Positions 20,400-32,486 of a stretch of 64,000 bases of DNA are shown in pieces; position 1 is the first letter of the stretch; each line of letters begins with the position of its first letter. Position numbers and translations under genes: made by a program. Under the pieces are notes generated by a model. It did not search any database. It was not told the origin of the DNA and saw only the letters and a list, made by a program, of their open reading frames with translations. The stretch is taken from positions 49,114,115-49,178,114 of the forward strand of contig NC_134573.1 of assembly GCF_050947875.1 (NCBI RefSeq), written 5' to 3'. The stretch is from Dermacentor variabilis. Taxonomy: Eukaryota > Arthropoda > Arachnida > Ixodida > Ixodidae.

Positions 20400-22540
20400 C
20401 GACAGACGAGATCGTTAGCGCCAATGTTACTGTATCAACGGACGGCCACGACATTACGGCACTAGTAGACACTGGCTCGCACTTAAAAATCGTTACTGAA
20501 AAACTGGCGGACAGAGTTCACAAAGTGAAAATGGAATAGTCAGGGCCGCACATTGGAGGTGCTGGAGGCCAGCTACTGTGTACTGCCACCGTTTACCCTT
20601 GCAGCTACTGTATAGTGTACTGCAAGGGTAAACGTATGGGATTCGTCATTCGTGGCAAATTTTGTTATTCTACCCGACTGCTGCAAAGATGTAATCTTAG
20701 GTATGGACTTCGTACGCGAGTACGGCGCCGTCATCAGCATACCAGAAGGTATACTAATCTTTTCTGCGACGAAAGTGCAGAACTACAACGCACGTCTTTT
20801 AGCATCATAGACGACGTGACCGTACCAACGTTATCTTGCCGTCTTGTTTTCATCAGGTGCGACACAGAGTAGGATGGGGAAGGTACTGCCAAGCAGATAT
20901 TTACGCTTTTACTCACTCAAGGTATTGCCACGCCCAGAAGTCTCGTCAAAGTAATGCATGGGCAAACAGAACTACTACTGACAAAATTCAGCAAGCAACG
21001 ACGACACATTTCAAAAGGCGCAGCAGTTGCTTACCTTGGCGAAATTGCGGAACTCGGTGAATGCTTTGAATTACAAGGAGAGCAAGACGCTTCGGCACCG
21101 TTGCATGTTCTTGACGTGAGCGCGAGCTTATCACCAGCGGAAAGGCAGTGCCTTGTGGACGTGCCTCACCAGTTTCGCGATTGCTTCTCGTCGACATAGA
21201 GAGTTGGTTAGCCGCCACTGATGAAGCACCGAATTATCACGGACGAGACAACGAGACCAATCCGACAAAACCCGTACCGTGTAGCACCAAAAGAACGCGA
21301 AGCTACCCGAGAGCAAGTGAATAAAAGGCTCGACGACGACGTAATCAAACCATAAAAAGCCTGTGGGCATCGCCGGTGGTGATGGTCAAAAATAAAGACG
21401 GCAGTCTACGTTTTTGTGTCGACTACCGTAAGCTGAACCGGGTGACAAAGAAAGACGTATACCCATTAACGCGTATCGACGATTCTCTCGACAGGCTGAG
21501 GCATGCCCGCTAGTTCTCGTCATTAGACTTCAAAAGTGGCTGCTGGCAAATCGACGTTGGCGAGAGAGACAGAGAAAAGACTGCTTTCGTAACACCTGAT
21601 GGGCGTTACAAATTCAAGATCCTGCCTTTCCGTTTATGCTCAGCTCCAGCAGCTTTTAAGCGACTCATGGATACGGTTCTGTCAGGTATCAAGTGGCAGA
21701 CATGCTTAGTATACGTCGACGACGACATGGCTTTTTCGGAAACGTTCGAGGAACACCTGAGCCGGCTGCTGGCGGTTCTACAAACGATCCGGTTCGCCAG
21801 ACTAACAATGAATGCAGAAATGTGTCACTTTGGTTTCGAGGAACTCCTGTTCTTAGATGATGTAGGTCATGAAGGCGCCCACCCTGACCCTGAAAAGATC
21901 ACGGCCGTCGCAGTTTCTAACGCCAACGAATAAGAAGGCAGTGAGGCGTTTCCTAGGTCTCTACTCGTATTACCGAAGATTTATAGCAATTTTTCACATA
22001 TAGCTTCACCGTTAACGCGCCTTGCAAGAAAAGACGCTGCCTTCGTATGGGGCGAAGAAGAACAAGCAGCGTTTAATGATCTCCGACCGCGCCTGCAAAC
22101 ACCTCCTGTATTGGCTCACATTGACGGGGTGACTCACATCTGCCTCACATCTGACTTACATCACTATGGCTCACATCTCCTACCATGATTCATACGTACG
22201 CTAGCAACGTAGGTGTAGGCGCTGTGCTCGTGCTGTGGCAAGACTCAGCAGAGAGAGTCATTGCATACGCAAGCCGGACACTCTCACGTGCTGTCTAATT
22301 ACTCAATCACAGAGAAGGAATGCCTTGCGGTGGTATGTTCACTTATAAAGTTTCCCCGTATCTCTATGGCCGTTCTTTCACCGTTGTCAGCGATCATCAC
22401 TCACTTCGCTGGCTGACGAACTTGAAGGATCCGTCAAGTCGACTAGCGCTTTGGAGCCTAAGACTTCAAGAATTCGATATGACAGTGCACGGTGTACAAG
22501 TCTGGACCAACGCACTCCGACGCTGACTGCCTTTTAAGGT
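20400..22540 (+). pseudogene. Gypsy A protease, reverse transcriptase and RNase H, broken
   Basis: The protease box A-L-V-D-T-G-S-H is at about 20458-20481. RT starts near 21365 ([12 protein letters not shown] then F-C-V-D-Y-R-K-L-N) and has F-V-T-P-D-G near 21590 and Y-V-D-D-D at about 21710-21726. RNase H follows (about 22190-22530), with S-D-H-H-S-L-R-W-L near 22390. The order protease-RT-RNase H-integrase is that of the Ty3/Gypsy superfamily. Catalytic boxes are preserved but stops and shifts occur throughout, for example at 21512, 21931 and in the RNase H. Confidence 0.85.
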
Positions 22541-22679
22541 CACCGATTGAGCAGGAAGTCACAGAATATGATGAAGTCATCACTTTTATAGGTGTTCTAG
22601 ACACGGTCACGATTTCTCGTCAGCAGCGGGAAGACAGCGAACTGATTCGCTGATTGAATTTTTAGAAGGCCGGATTACA

Positions 22680-23912
22680 AGTGCGCCCAAAACATGTGCA
22701 AAGAGCTTGTCATCGTTTTGCTTCCGTAATGAGGTTATTTACAAGAACAACTTCGCTGCAAGCGAAAGCAAACGCCTACGGTACGTTGTCGTCCCAACGT
22801 GCCTTCGTCATGCGGTCTTGCAAGGCTGCCGCGATGAACCGACTTCTAGCCAACTCGGATACACGCGCACACTGGCCCGATTCAAAGACAAATATTACTG
22901 GCCAACGATAGCCACCTTTGTGAAACATTACGTGTGCACGTGCCTGAATTGTCAGCGACGCAAACCACCATATATGAAACCAGCTGGGATACTACAACCT
23001 GTCCAAGTGGCCAGCACCCCCCTTGGCCAAATCGGGATGGACCTTCTTGGATCATTCCCGACTTCCAATACTGGCAATAAGTGAATAATAGTTGCCACCA
23101 ATTACTTGACACGCTATGCAGAAACCAAGGCCCTTCCAAGTGGCACCGCAGTCGAAGCAGCGCGATTCTTTATTGAAAACGTGGTTCTTAGGCACGGTGC
23201 ACCAGCGGTTATAATAACCGACAGAGGGACTGCCTTTACGACTGCACTCCTACACTCCTTTAAGGCTACACTCCTACTCGCCTTAGCGTCGGCGGCACGG
23301 CTAGTTGAATGACCACAGCCTATCACCCGCAAACTAACAGCTTAACGAAACTCTTGAACAAGAGTATCGGTGACGTGCTGAGTATGTACGCAGACGTGGA
23401 ACACAAGAATTGGGATGGCATTCTACCGTACATCACATTCGCTTACAACACTGCTCAACAGGAAACAACGCGAAAGACACCCTGTAGCTTTCTTCATGGT
23501 CGTGAAGTGACGACAATGCTCGATGCGACGTTGCCAGGTGAATGCGGTGATATAGTCACGGACGTTGAAGCTTTCGCTCAACGTTATGAAGAAGCGTGAC
23601 AACTCGTCCGCGTCAGAATCGCCTGAGAACAGGGCTACGACAGTCGACGCTACAATCTACGGTGCCGCTACATCTTATATCAGCCAGGCGATAAAGTGTG
23701 GGCTCGGAGTCCCGTCCATCGGCGAGGGCTTTCAGAAAAGCTACTCAGGCGCTACTTTGGTCCGTACAAGGTTTTTGCGGCGCCTCAGTGATCTGAACTA
23801 TGAGGTCATCTCTGACAGTCCTGCATACTCCAGGGTAAGGCAACGTCCACCAGAAGTTGTGCACCTTGTGCGCATGAAGCCCTATTGTTCGGAATTAAGT
23901 ACCCACACCTAG
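22680..23912 (+). pseudogene. Gypsy A integrase, broken
   Basis: The zinc-binding N-terminus is partly readable around 22850-22975 and ends in C-L-N-C-Q-R-R-K. The catalytic core shows G-M-D-L-L-G at about 23035-23052 (first Asp), I-T-D-R-G near 23215 (second Asp region) and A-Y-H-P-Q-T-N near 23312 (the region leading to the catalytic Glu). The C-terminal chromatin-side part runs to 23912. Stops at about 23082 and 23310 and a shift at about 23600 break it. Confidence 0.83.
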
Positions 23913-23935
23913 TTTGACACATCTTCCTGCCGCTA

Positions 23936-24054
23936 TGTGAGCATCGGAGCGATGCCCCCTCTGGAGGGAGGCAAAAACCACATTCAATACGCGGCGCATA
24001 TAGAAAGACGAAGACTTCGCGCATTGCGAAAGAGAAGAAGAGATCCCTGGGCGA
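23936..24054 (+). repeat. 3' LTR of Gypsy A, left part (split by LINE B)
   Basis: This is the homologue of the start of the 5' LTR at 18763. It stops at TCCCTGGGCGA (24044-24054). The same 11 bases reappear at 29426-29436, after which the LTR resumes, showing that LINE B inserted here. Confidence 0.8.
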
Positions 24055-24119
24055 GAGAGAGAAAGAGAATGAAACCTTTATTTTAAGCAGTTACTTGTCA
24101 GTCGAAGTGGGAGGGTCCC

Positions 24120-24557
24120 TTATTCCAGGAACCCTTTGGCTTGGATCACCCTCCAGGCCCGGGCGATGCATTCGCGCTGGTCGACGAGGTGCGGCTTGGA
24201 GATTGCAGCCTCCCACGTTTCAGCGAGGAGGTTTGAGTCGGCGTTTGCTGCTAGTAGTTGTGCCGCTGTGATGGTTTCTCGGGTTTTCTTGCATTGCAGT
24301 AGGAGGTGCGCCAGGCTGTCTGGAACGTTGCAGTGTGGACAGATGTAGCTGTATAGCGTCGGGTGGAAATGATGAAGTAAGCTTCCATGGGTAAACGTAT
24401 TGCTCTGGAGTCGCCTGTATTCGGTGCCTTCATTTCTCGTTAGTTTTGGATGTGCTGGAGGGCATACCCTGCGTCCAAGCCAATAGTGCTGCAGTAGTGC
24501 TTGGTAAGTTAGCGGTATTGTTTCCTCTTCCTGCGCTGATTTGGGTGGGTTGGACAT
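24120..24557 (-). pseudogene. LINE B C-terminal region with CCHC-like motif
   Basis: The minus-strand frame of 145 codons follows the RNase H. It has L-T-Y-Q-A-L-L-Q-H-Y-type sequence, E-Y-R-R-L-Q-S-N-T-F, and C-P-H-C-x8-H-L-L-L-Q-C near 24290-24335, the C-C-H-C motif seen at the end of I-group LINE polyproteins. It ends in a stop at 24120. It appears open on its own and was probably continuous with the RNase H before decay. Confidence 0.75.
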
Positions 24558-24559
24558 GC

Positions 24560-25015
24560 CTAGAATCTAGTGCGGGGAGGCCCGGTTGACGCTTGCGTGG
24601 GTCGCGGTATGTGCCGCTTCATTCCCCTCGAGTCCCTCGCGTCCTGGAACCCACATGTTGCAGGTGTATGGGGAGGAGTGTCCCCACGTTTCAGTGTGTT
24701 GATCGCTTCGATGGGGATCCTGCCCTGCATGTATTTACGTGCCGCTGTTTGAGAGTCGGTGAAGACCACTATGACATCCTCGCTTTTATGGGTGGTGAGT
24801 GCTATATCGGCCTCCTCAGCTGTGTCGGCGCGTTTGGCGAGAATGGCCGCCAACGCCAGTGTCGTACCCTTGTAGTCTGTGACGCTGATAGCGAAGGCAT
24901 TTCGACCCGGACACTTGTCTGCGTCTACGTAGCGTGCCTGCGGGTCGTTACGGTGCTTGTGTCTAATGGCGTTTACGCTGGCGAGCCGCCTGCCTCGATG
25001 GTGTCCTGGATACAT
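24560..25015 (-). pseudogene. LINE B RNase H domain
   Basis: The minus-strand frame shows Y-V-D-A-D near 24925 (first catalytic Asp position), T-A-E-E-A-D-I-A-L near 24805 (Glu) and V-V-F-T-D-S-Q-T-A near 24755 (third Asp). The fourth block is damaged. The domain follows the RT as in I-group elements. Confidence 0.75.
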
Positions 25016-25129
25016 GTTTCGGAGTATCTGAAGAACTTGTAGACATTCTTGGGGCTTAGACGTGATCTTTTCCTTAAGTTCGCCATCGTGTTCTAGGTTG
25101 GTTACGTAACCTGTGCGCCGGAGGACTGC

Positions 25130-26603
25130 TCAGCCTATGGTTGTGAGCTTGAGTCTCTCGATCTGGTTGATGAGGTGCGCTTCCGCGAGTTTTCCCCAGG
25201 AGTTGTGAACTGCCACGCGAAGCAATCGGTCAGTGGAGGCGGTCGTCGGCAGTCCTAGGGCAAGCATCGTGGCTTTTCCTATTTGGAGGTTTAGCTTTTG
25301 TTTCTCGGCTGTCTTCAGGTTGAAGTAAGGAGTTCCGTATGTAATGCGGCTGTAAAGGGGTGCTTCTACCTTTTGCAAGGTGTCGTGCTCTTTGTGGCCA
25401 TTGCGGCGATTGGCCACCCGCCGTATCAGATGAGTAAGCTGTGCCACCGTGTTGTGTAGCCTGGGGTGTGTGGCGCAGCCGGACCCGTCCTTGTGTATAT
25501 GGTATCCGAGGATTCTAAGTGAGCCGACCTTCGGTTTCGGGACTCCTTCAAGAAGGTCTTGTGGGTCCGGTGCGTCGTAGCTTGGGGTCCGGTACTGGGT
25601 GCGTGCCCCGAGTACTAACAGCTCAGATTTATCCGGGGCACAGTGGAGGCCCCAGGTGTTGAGCTACCGTGCGATGATGTTTACCGCCTCCTGAAGACGG
25701 GTCTCCTGTTCGCCCGTGCTCGCGCTTCTCGTGCACAGTGTGATATCATCTGCATATAGAGCATGGAATATCCCTGGGACGGTGTCTCGGACGCGGGGAA
25801 GTTTGAGGAGGGCCACGTGGAAGAGGAGTAGCGACACTAGCAAACTTCATGGCGTATTTCTGTTAGGTAGGTGAAATGTCTTGCTCCGGCTGTTAGCAAT
25901 CCCCACCATGGCCGTACGGTTGGTGAGGAAAGCGCTCATGTAGGCGTATGCTTTGGCACCGCAGCCGATATCTTCTAGGTCACGGAGAATGGACTCAAGC
26001 TCACGTTATCAAAGGCGCCCTTTATGTCTAGAGCTAGAATGGAAGACTTGCTGTGTTTGCTCAAATTGTCAAGAATATCTTTCTTTCGCTGGAAGAGGAC
26101 GTCCTACGTGGAGAGAATCTGGCGGAAGCCGAACATATGTGCGGATAGCGATCGTTTTCCTCGATATATGGGGTGAGCCGTCGTTGACCATGTGTTCGAT
26201 CAGTTTCCCGGCGCAGGATTTAAGTTAGGTGGCGCGGTGATTTGCGATGGAGATGGATTTGTTTGGCTTGGGTACCATGGTTACCTGCGAGTGTTTCCAG
26301 GCTGTTTGTAGCTCGCCCTTAATCCAGCAGTCGTTATAGTACCAAAGGAGAGCCGTCAGTGCCCGAGGGGGTAACTGTCGAGGTGCTTGTTGGTGACTTT
26401 GTCTTTGCCCGGGCTCGTATTTCATGTAACCTTGAGAGGGCCGCCTGTAAATCTGCTTGTGTGAAAAGCCGATCCAGCTCCTCATTCGGCGCTCCTTGGT
26501 ACTCCCTGAGGGTGGATAGGTTGATGGCAGAGGTTTGTGGGTTAGCTGAGCCGTGTAGCTTCGTCTGTAGTCCTTGGATTAAGGTGAGCCTCTGTGCCAC
26601 CAT
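25130..26603 (-). pseudogene. LINE B reverse transcriptase, broken
   Basis: The minus-strand pieces are an N-terminal RT segment (26603-26225, with W-K-H-S-Q-V-T-M-V-P-K-P near 26270), the palm with A-L-Y-A-D-D-I-T-L at about 25742-25765, and thumb or post-RT sequence at 25447-25130 with I-T-Y-G-T-P-Y-F-N. The Y-A-D-D box is intact, but the frame changes several times. Confidence 0.8.
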
Positions 26604-27011
26604 AATTTTGGATTCGTCGGTGAATTGTATGTCTTCATTGGGTTTGGTGTGCGTGTCGTCGACCAGGGCTCGAAGTATATGCCAAGACTTCTTTGTGCTG
26701 AGGGTCCCTTGAAGTTGGCCGCAGAAGGATCGCCAATTTTGACTGGCCAGCTGTTCAGCGTAGTCCTATGCCGGCATGCTTAATAGGCCAATTCGGCGCT
26801 GGAGCTTGCGGTTGACCTTTTGGCGTTGCCATCGTTTGAGGAGCGATCGCAGAGCCTCCCATAAATGCAGTAGGTGATTATCGACCGCCAGATTGTCCTC
26901 GTCTAGTTGAATCATCCTGGTGTGGCTGTCAGCCGCCCCAACGATACCGTTCAGCCAAGCTTCAATGTCTTTGATGTCCGAATCGTTGTCAAGCTCATTC
27001 CTATACGCGTT

Positions 27012-27260
27012 CTAGTCAGTGAGTTGTGCCTTTCGTGTCTTGGGCGCGCGGTGAGATTGTTTAACCTCGATTTGAATTATGTGGTGATCGCTCCCTAGTG
27101 CTTCCAGAAGTCGGGTCCACATGGCCTTTCGCACGTCTCGAGCGAACGTGAGATCAGGATTGGTGTCCCTCGCCACGCTGTTGCCCACTAGGGTGGGTTG
27201 GAGCACATCATTCCATAACGTAAGACCGTGCTGCTGTGCGGCATCGCGAACCCGTGCCCC
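27012..27260 (-). pseudogene. LINE B endonuclease remnant after internal deletion
   Basis: On the minus strand only the C-terminal part of the AP endonuclease remains: G-N-S-V-A-R-D, P-D-L-T-F-A-R and G-S-D-H-H-I-I (the catalytic S-D-H block) near 27075. It joins directly to ORF1 sequence at about 27260-27290. The N-terminal half of the endonuclease (including the E and D-F-N blocks) is missing, so a deletion of several hundred bases is inferred. Confidence 0.75.
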
Positions 27261-27279
27261 TTTCTTGGTGGTTGGTGGT

Positions 27280-29060
27280 TGTCCTCCACCAGGAGTAGGT
27301 GGCTTGGTGTTGTCGAGCTAGAATCCTCCGCGGATTCCACTCGTGCTGTCTTTCGTCCTTTGCGTTCTGTTCCTAACTGCTCCGCCAGATGTTCATCAGT
27401 CACGAAATTCTTGTAAGCATATGTCATGAAGTTGTGTTGTTGTGCCATGAAACCTTCCAGTTTGGTCTCGAGTGGAGTGACCGTACGGGTTAGTGGCTCT
27501 ACCTTTTCCATTATATTAGTTACCACTGTCTCTATGGTTCTGTCTATAGATGCGAGAAGTTTTGTAGTGAGCGTTTCCTCGAAGACTTGAAGGCGTCGTT
27601 CAACAGGGTCAAGAATCTTCGCTTCATGTGCGTGCAGCCGTTCTTCTACCAGCTTCCTTATTCTGGCTTCTACCTGTTTTAGTATGCTTTCTTCAACTCT
27701 TTTCGCTACTTTTCCCTCGAGTTCTGGCGTATTGCACTCGGCTACCAGTTCTTGTTGTATCGTCCACCTTAGAGCCTGTACTTTATGTTCGAGAGTCCGT
27801 ATCGTCGCTGTCTCGCCCGAACTGCTTGGGTTGCGTGAAGAATTCGAGGCGCTGCTTCCGTTCGCCGCGACGACGTAAGTGATTCGCCTAATAAAGTGAG
27901 ACCACGACCGAGAGCGGGATGTAGAGCCCGATCTTAGGATAGAGCGAGAGCGCCTCCGACCAGGTCTTTGTTGAAGCGAGGGCCCCCATGAGCTCTCCGA
28001 GGTGGTAACCAGCGCGGGGAAGTCTTCGGTGCTCGAGCTCCAGTGATTCTCTCGGACGCGAGCGTTGTAAAGCTGCTGTCTTCTTACTTGGAGGGGGGCG
28101 GGTTGTTACGGAGTTTCTTCTTACATTCCTTGCCTGCCATTTCGTGGTCTCCGCGGCAAATGTTGCACTTCTAGAGACAATCGTGTTCTTCCGTGACTCC
28201 ATCGCGCCCGCATGTGTAGCAGAAGTTGGCTCTCGGCTGAGGACAGATATCCTGTCGGTGTCCGATGGCCCCGCAGGTTCTGCAGTATTGGATAGATTTC
28301 CGGTAGGGCTTGTATCTGTAGTCACCGCTCTGGTACGTAACGTAATAAGGGACGTGCTATCCATCGAAGGTGATAACCGCGGCTGTTGAAGATCCTAGTA
28401 TTCGCCCGCCGAGAACCGTGTATCTTCAGTCCACTCGAGGGCCGGCAGCAATCTCCGCGGGACTTGTACCTGGTTCGAGGCCGTATGTCACTCCGCGGCA
28501 TACATCGTCTGGGTGTCGAATGTGGGTATTTACTTGATAGACGGTTCCGCCGAGTTGTATGGTGTTGATATGCTGCAATTTGGAAGCTCGTTCCGTACTT
28601 GCTGCGCTCGCGATGATCACATTCTCTAGTTTCTGCACTTGTACACGGACGTTATCGTGAAAATCTTGCTGGACCAAACCACTGGATCTTCCGATGGCAC
28701 GTGTCACTGCGATGAGTGTGTGCTTCGAGAGGTCAAGTCCTGCTTGAGGGCAGAAGGCGATTTTGAAGTCGTCAGTAGGAAAAGGTCGCATCCTCAGAAT
28801 GCGTTGGCGCTGCGCCAGTGCTTGTGGTTGATGTTTGGGGTCTGATTTCAGGACTTCTAAGGCTCTTTCCTCGCGGATTTATTGTCTCCTTTTGCTGATA
28901 TGCCTTTACGACCGACTTGTAGCCACTCGATGTGGGCTTTACCTGTCGTTATGTCTCGGTTCGCGCCGTATGTCCACTGTGGTATGGTATCGGAGTTAGC
29001 TCCGGTCACCTCAATTCGCGCCGTTGTCGGCTCTTCTTGTAAAGCGTTCGCCATCTGTGT
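27280..29060 (-). pseudogene. LINE B ORF1 (RNA-binding, zinc knuckles), broken
   Basis: The start of ORF1 may be M-A-N-A-L-Q-E near 29054. A conserved ORF1 domain lies at 28791-28426 (D-F-K-I-A-F, G-L-D-L-S-K-H, E-N-V-I). Cysteine-rich knuckles follow at about 28300-28110, with C-R-T-C-G-A-I-G-H and C-N-I-C-R-G-D-H. A low-complexity, partly helical tail is at 27880-27290. This protein would bind LINE RNA. Several shifts are present. Confidence 0.72.
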
Positions 29061-29436
29061 ATCCAGAAAAGCTTGTGCGCTTCGCCTCAGATGCTGGTTC
29101 TGCGTGATTCACTCCTACTGCGAGAGCGCCGTGCGAGTGCACCGCGGGCCTGCAGGCGTGAACCGCTGGTCTCCTGCTCGTGCCACGGGTGCCCCGGCGT
29201 TAGGGTTACCTTGGAGCGCACGGTCACAGAATGTTCAGGGTTCGATTATTCGAGTAAAGGTCTACTCACTGCGTCGTGGCTGGTGTCAAACGATGCCTTG
29301 AAATTTCAGGAATCCGAGGTTATCAAATTCACGGAGTTTCTAAGCAATGTTCCACACAAAATAGCGAGAAAAGCAGGAGCCAATGTGAGGAACGACGGTG
29401 CTCCTCGGAAACCTGACGGTCTTTTTCCCTGGGCGA

Positions 29437-29511
29437 TCATATTTCAATTCGCCTGCAAATAAAGCGTCGTACCCTTTTTGAATCAGTTCCTGCTGCTTGC
29501 GAATCGGGACA
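29437..29511 (+). repeat. 3' LTR of Gypsy A, right part
   Basis: After the second copy of the 11-bp duplication, the LTR resumes and matches 18885-18949, including the CTGCTGCTTG and GAATCG-GACA end. I found no convincing short duplication flanking the Gypsy as a whole, so one edge may have been altered. Confidence 0.75.
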
Positions 29512-31130
29512 ATATCATGCTAGTTTTCCTATACAATGCACTTCTTGTAATGCTATTGCCGGTGGTGGGGATGGGCTATTGCCTACACAATGTTGGAAAG
29601 GAGCTTGTTTTTGTACGTCGGGTAATTCGATTACAAGAAATTAAATCTTTATTTTTATTTGTTTTGGACATTATTCTGTGTCGGAATGAAGGGGATGGTC
29701 GTAGCAAGCATGTTTTTCAGTTAATCAATTTTGATCGCAATATTGGTTACATGAGTCTCGAACTGTGTAGTGTGCGCATCTAGGGCAAGACATCTCTGGT
29801 AAGTTTTGGTTTCAAGGGCTGTGATTCTGTCGTTCAGGACCACATAGGCATCGGCGTCTAAACGCGTTTCAGATTCATCGGGCTCCTGCACTTGGCGGGC
29901 GGAGCTCCTCTAGTATTTCGAGTGGGAGACGCCACCACCGGATTTGTCTACATGTTAGAAATTGTCTTGCCCTCTAATGTATCGCACTTACTACGGATAC
30001 GGGAGTTAAGCGAGTTGATTTGAGCCTCGATCTGCGCTACTTTGGCTCTTACCATGGTGTTTTCTTGAGCTAAAAAGAACCATTGATTGATGTTTGTCTG
30101 GTTCGGAGGGGTGCTGGGAAGTCAGGACACGGGAGAAGCTACCCCATCCCAGCTCACCTGGCATTTCGGTCGTCCTCATGGTGAGAACGATGGTGTCCGT
30201 ACTGCTAGCCAGTGTTATTTCACTTCAGGGGAGGCGCCGGCTTCTTGCCTGATTGCTTATCTTCAGATGTCCTCCCTTTAGAGGAGGAGGGCTTCTCTTA
30301 GGCTTGTAACGCTCTGGATGCAGTGCCTAACTCGTGACGTGGTCTGCCTAACGTACCAGATATTTAGGGTTGCAGATGTGGTGCGCGTCGGATCTAACCT
30401 CTCCGCAGTTCTCAGAAGTGGGAACGCACAAAACCGAGCTCATATCCGGCTGGTGTCCAATTTGCTGGGTTTTGACAGAGGCTTCTACCTTCTGTCGAAA
30501 CGGGGTGCAATGGATGTAGAATGGTACCTTCTTCCCAAAGAAAGTCACTAATATTCTTTCTGTATGTCCCATTCGGAGGACGCAGAGCCCTGGTGGTTCC
30601 GGGTTAGCTTGCCGAAGATGGGGCAAGATTTAGGCTTTCTTTATGTCGACAAGTACGGCGAAAATGGCTTAAGAGGAGACTTGCGGATAGGTGTGGAGCA
30701 CCACTACTTCGTGGGTCTTGCCGGCGATGGTGAGCCTTTTGAGGCAAGTCTAGGCGTCAGTGTGGTTCATACTGGTAGAGGTGATGAATAAAGTTTTACT
30801 TAGGGTACTTATCTGGGCGCTGTCGATGTCTTCTGGAAGTCGGGCACCCTCTTCTATCGGGCCCTTGAGGTAGATCAGATGGTATTTCGAGCAGTTTACG
30901 TCCCCGAGTATCCGTATGACGGCGGTGTAGGAATAATATGCGTACGGGGACACGCCATCTTCCCAGGTTGTCTCGGCTGCGAAGATAAAGTGATTGTGGA
31001 GGAGGGTTTGTCGGAGCGGATTATGTGTTGTTCGCCCCAGTGGGCCATCTCCTCCGCCGTGAGCTTGTCTGCTTCAACATCAATCCCAGCTTCCATCGCC
31101 GCCTTGGCGTAGCGCGCAGACGCCGACGAG
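29512..31130 (-). mobile_element. I-group LINE 'A', 5' portion
   Basis: On the minus strand this continues LINE A beyond the Gypsy. The endonuclease start I-A-L-Q-E-V-H-C is at about 29535-29560. Upstream come ORF1 remnants (V-P-F-Y-I-H-C-T-P-F near 30520, and 31096-30896 starting M-E-A-G-I-D-V-E-A). All frames are broken. The ORF1 start at 31096 fixes the approximate 5' side; untranslated sequence may extend a few hundred bases further. Confidence 0.7.
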
Positions 31131-32474
31131 CCAGAACCGCGGACGAAGCTGAAGCTCGCGGCCGCAGAAAGTGGTGAATAAAGAAATTTCGATACTTGCG
31201 AATGGTCGGGTGTCTTGCTCAGCGGGCGTCAATCAGCGTCTCAAATGCCCTGGCCCAAAACGGAAGGTACAACACCACACCGACCAGAATTGGAATAAAC
31301 TTTGGCAGAGCTCGAGAGAGACGCGTCCGCTCCATGCGAACGCCAAGTAGCGTCTTCGTTGGAGGAACGTTATCGCTTCGCGCGTTCTGTTCACTCTTCG
31401 CTGCACGCCAACAGCGTTCGGTCGCGCGAGCGTGCAGGGGAGGGTCCTCGCGACGGGTTGCAAGTAAAAAACCTGAAAAGAACAACGAAAATAAAAATGA
31501 TCTACGTATACCGCAGTGTCTTTCTTTCTAAAGATTAAAACGTGCCTCATTGCATACTGAGCCTACATAAAAAACCCTTGCCAACAATTGCGGTCAGAAA
31601 ATGTCCGACTATATCCTTGCTATGTATGAACGGAGTATAGCTTAAGGATTGCATTCTCCTAATCTCTGGCATTTTCTTCACGAATATCAACGATCATTTA
31701 GCACACTGATGTTCATTGAAATATCATAGCCTAACTCTGAAATTCATTAAATGCCATGAACCCTTAGTGCACAAAATAACACAGGACCCTTAGCATGGTT
31801 TAGCGTATTGAATGCTGAGGGAGACTAATACTGTGTTTATCAGAATATTGCTTCCCAGAGTGCCTGCAGCTGACGGTTTTAATCTTTTCAAAGATCTGCC
31901 TATCAAATTCGTCATGTCCGTACACGAATGAAAGCAGAAGAAGAGGGAAATATGAATCAGTCATGAAAAGCTTCGGAAAAAGCCGAAGAAAATTGCCTGT
32001 TCCAAAATTATAATGCTGCGAACGATACTAGCATAGTGCACGACTTCAAAACGTGGATACAATCTTCAGAACTAACTGAAGGAAACGAAAATAGCAATTA
32101 GAAAAACATCTTCGTGTGAGGGGCAAAAGGATTGTATATGGATTGTTTTAAACCGGTTTCTAAATAGTGTAGATCATACGCGATTCTTTGCAGATTGCTC
32201 CAGAACATCAAATAACGAGGTCACCCCGACATTGCGCTAGCGGACATTTTCGGAACAGATAAGATATGGATGACCACTCGGATAACTACGACTACGTGAA
32301 GAACCACATTGATTCCACCACCTTTCTTTACCCTGTTACCACCAGTTAAGTGATAGATTTGCACAGCAACTCAAAAAATAGTTCCGCATGCGAACTGGAC
32401 GATACACAGCTACTGCAAGCGTAACATGCCGTGATGCTTATCGCGCCTTCTCTAACATTAATTTTTATTCTTGC
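31131..32474. other. Unassigned; GC-rich left part, AT-rich right part
   Basis: A minus-strand frame at 31485-31219 ends in a hydrophobic stretch (F-I-P-I-L-V-G-V-V-L-Y-L-P-F) that could be membrane-spanning, but no family is recognised. It may be LINE A 5' sequence. From 31,550 to 32,470 I see no feature. Confidence 0.35.
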
Positions 32475-32486
32475 CCTAGAGTAAGA
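32475..32486 (+). repeat. Target-site duplication, left copy
   Basis: CCTAGAGTAAGA occurs here and again at 32926-32937, flanking the truncated LINE between them. Confidence 0.85.

Larger units (their letters stand above)
24055..29425 (-). mobile_element. I-group LINE 'B' inserted in the Gypsy A 3' LTR
   Basis: This minus-strand LINE of 5.37 kb is flanked by the 11-bp direct repeat TCCCTGGGCGA (24044-24054 and 29426-29436). Order on the minus strand: 5' untranslated region, ORF1 with RNA-binding part and C-C-H-C knuckles (29060-27280), remnant of the endonuclease (27260-27012), RT (26603-25130) and RNase H plus C-terminal zinc-like region (25015-24120). The length and both ends suggest an insertion that was close to full length and later lost most of the endonuclease. 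It is younger than Gypsy A. Confidence 0.88.

Noticed and set aside
31219..31485. Minus-strand frame ending in a hydrophobic segment
   Set aside because: It looks like a membrane segment, but it lies in probable LINE 5' sequence and matches no known protein; one hydrophobic run is weak evidence.
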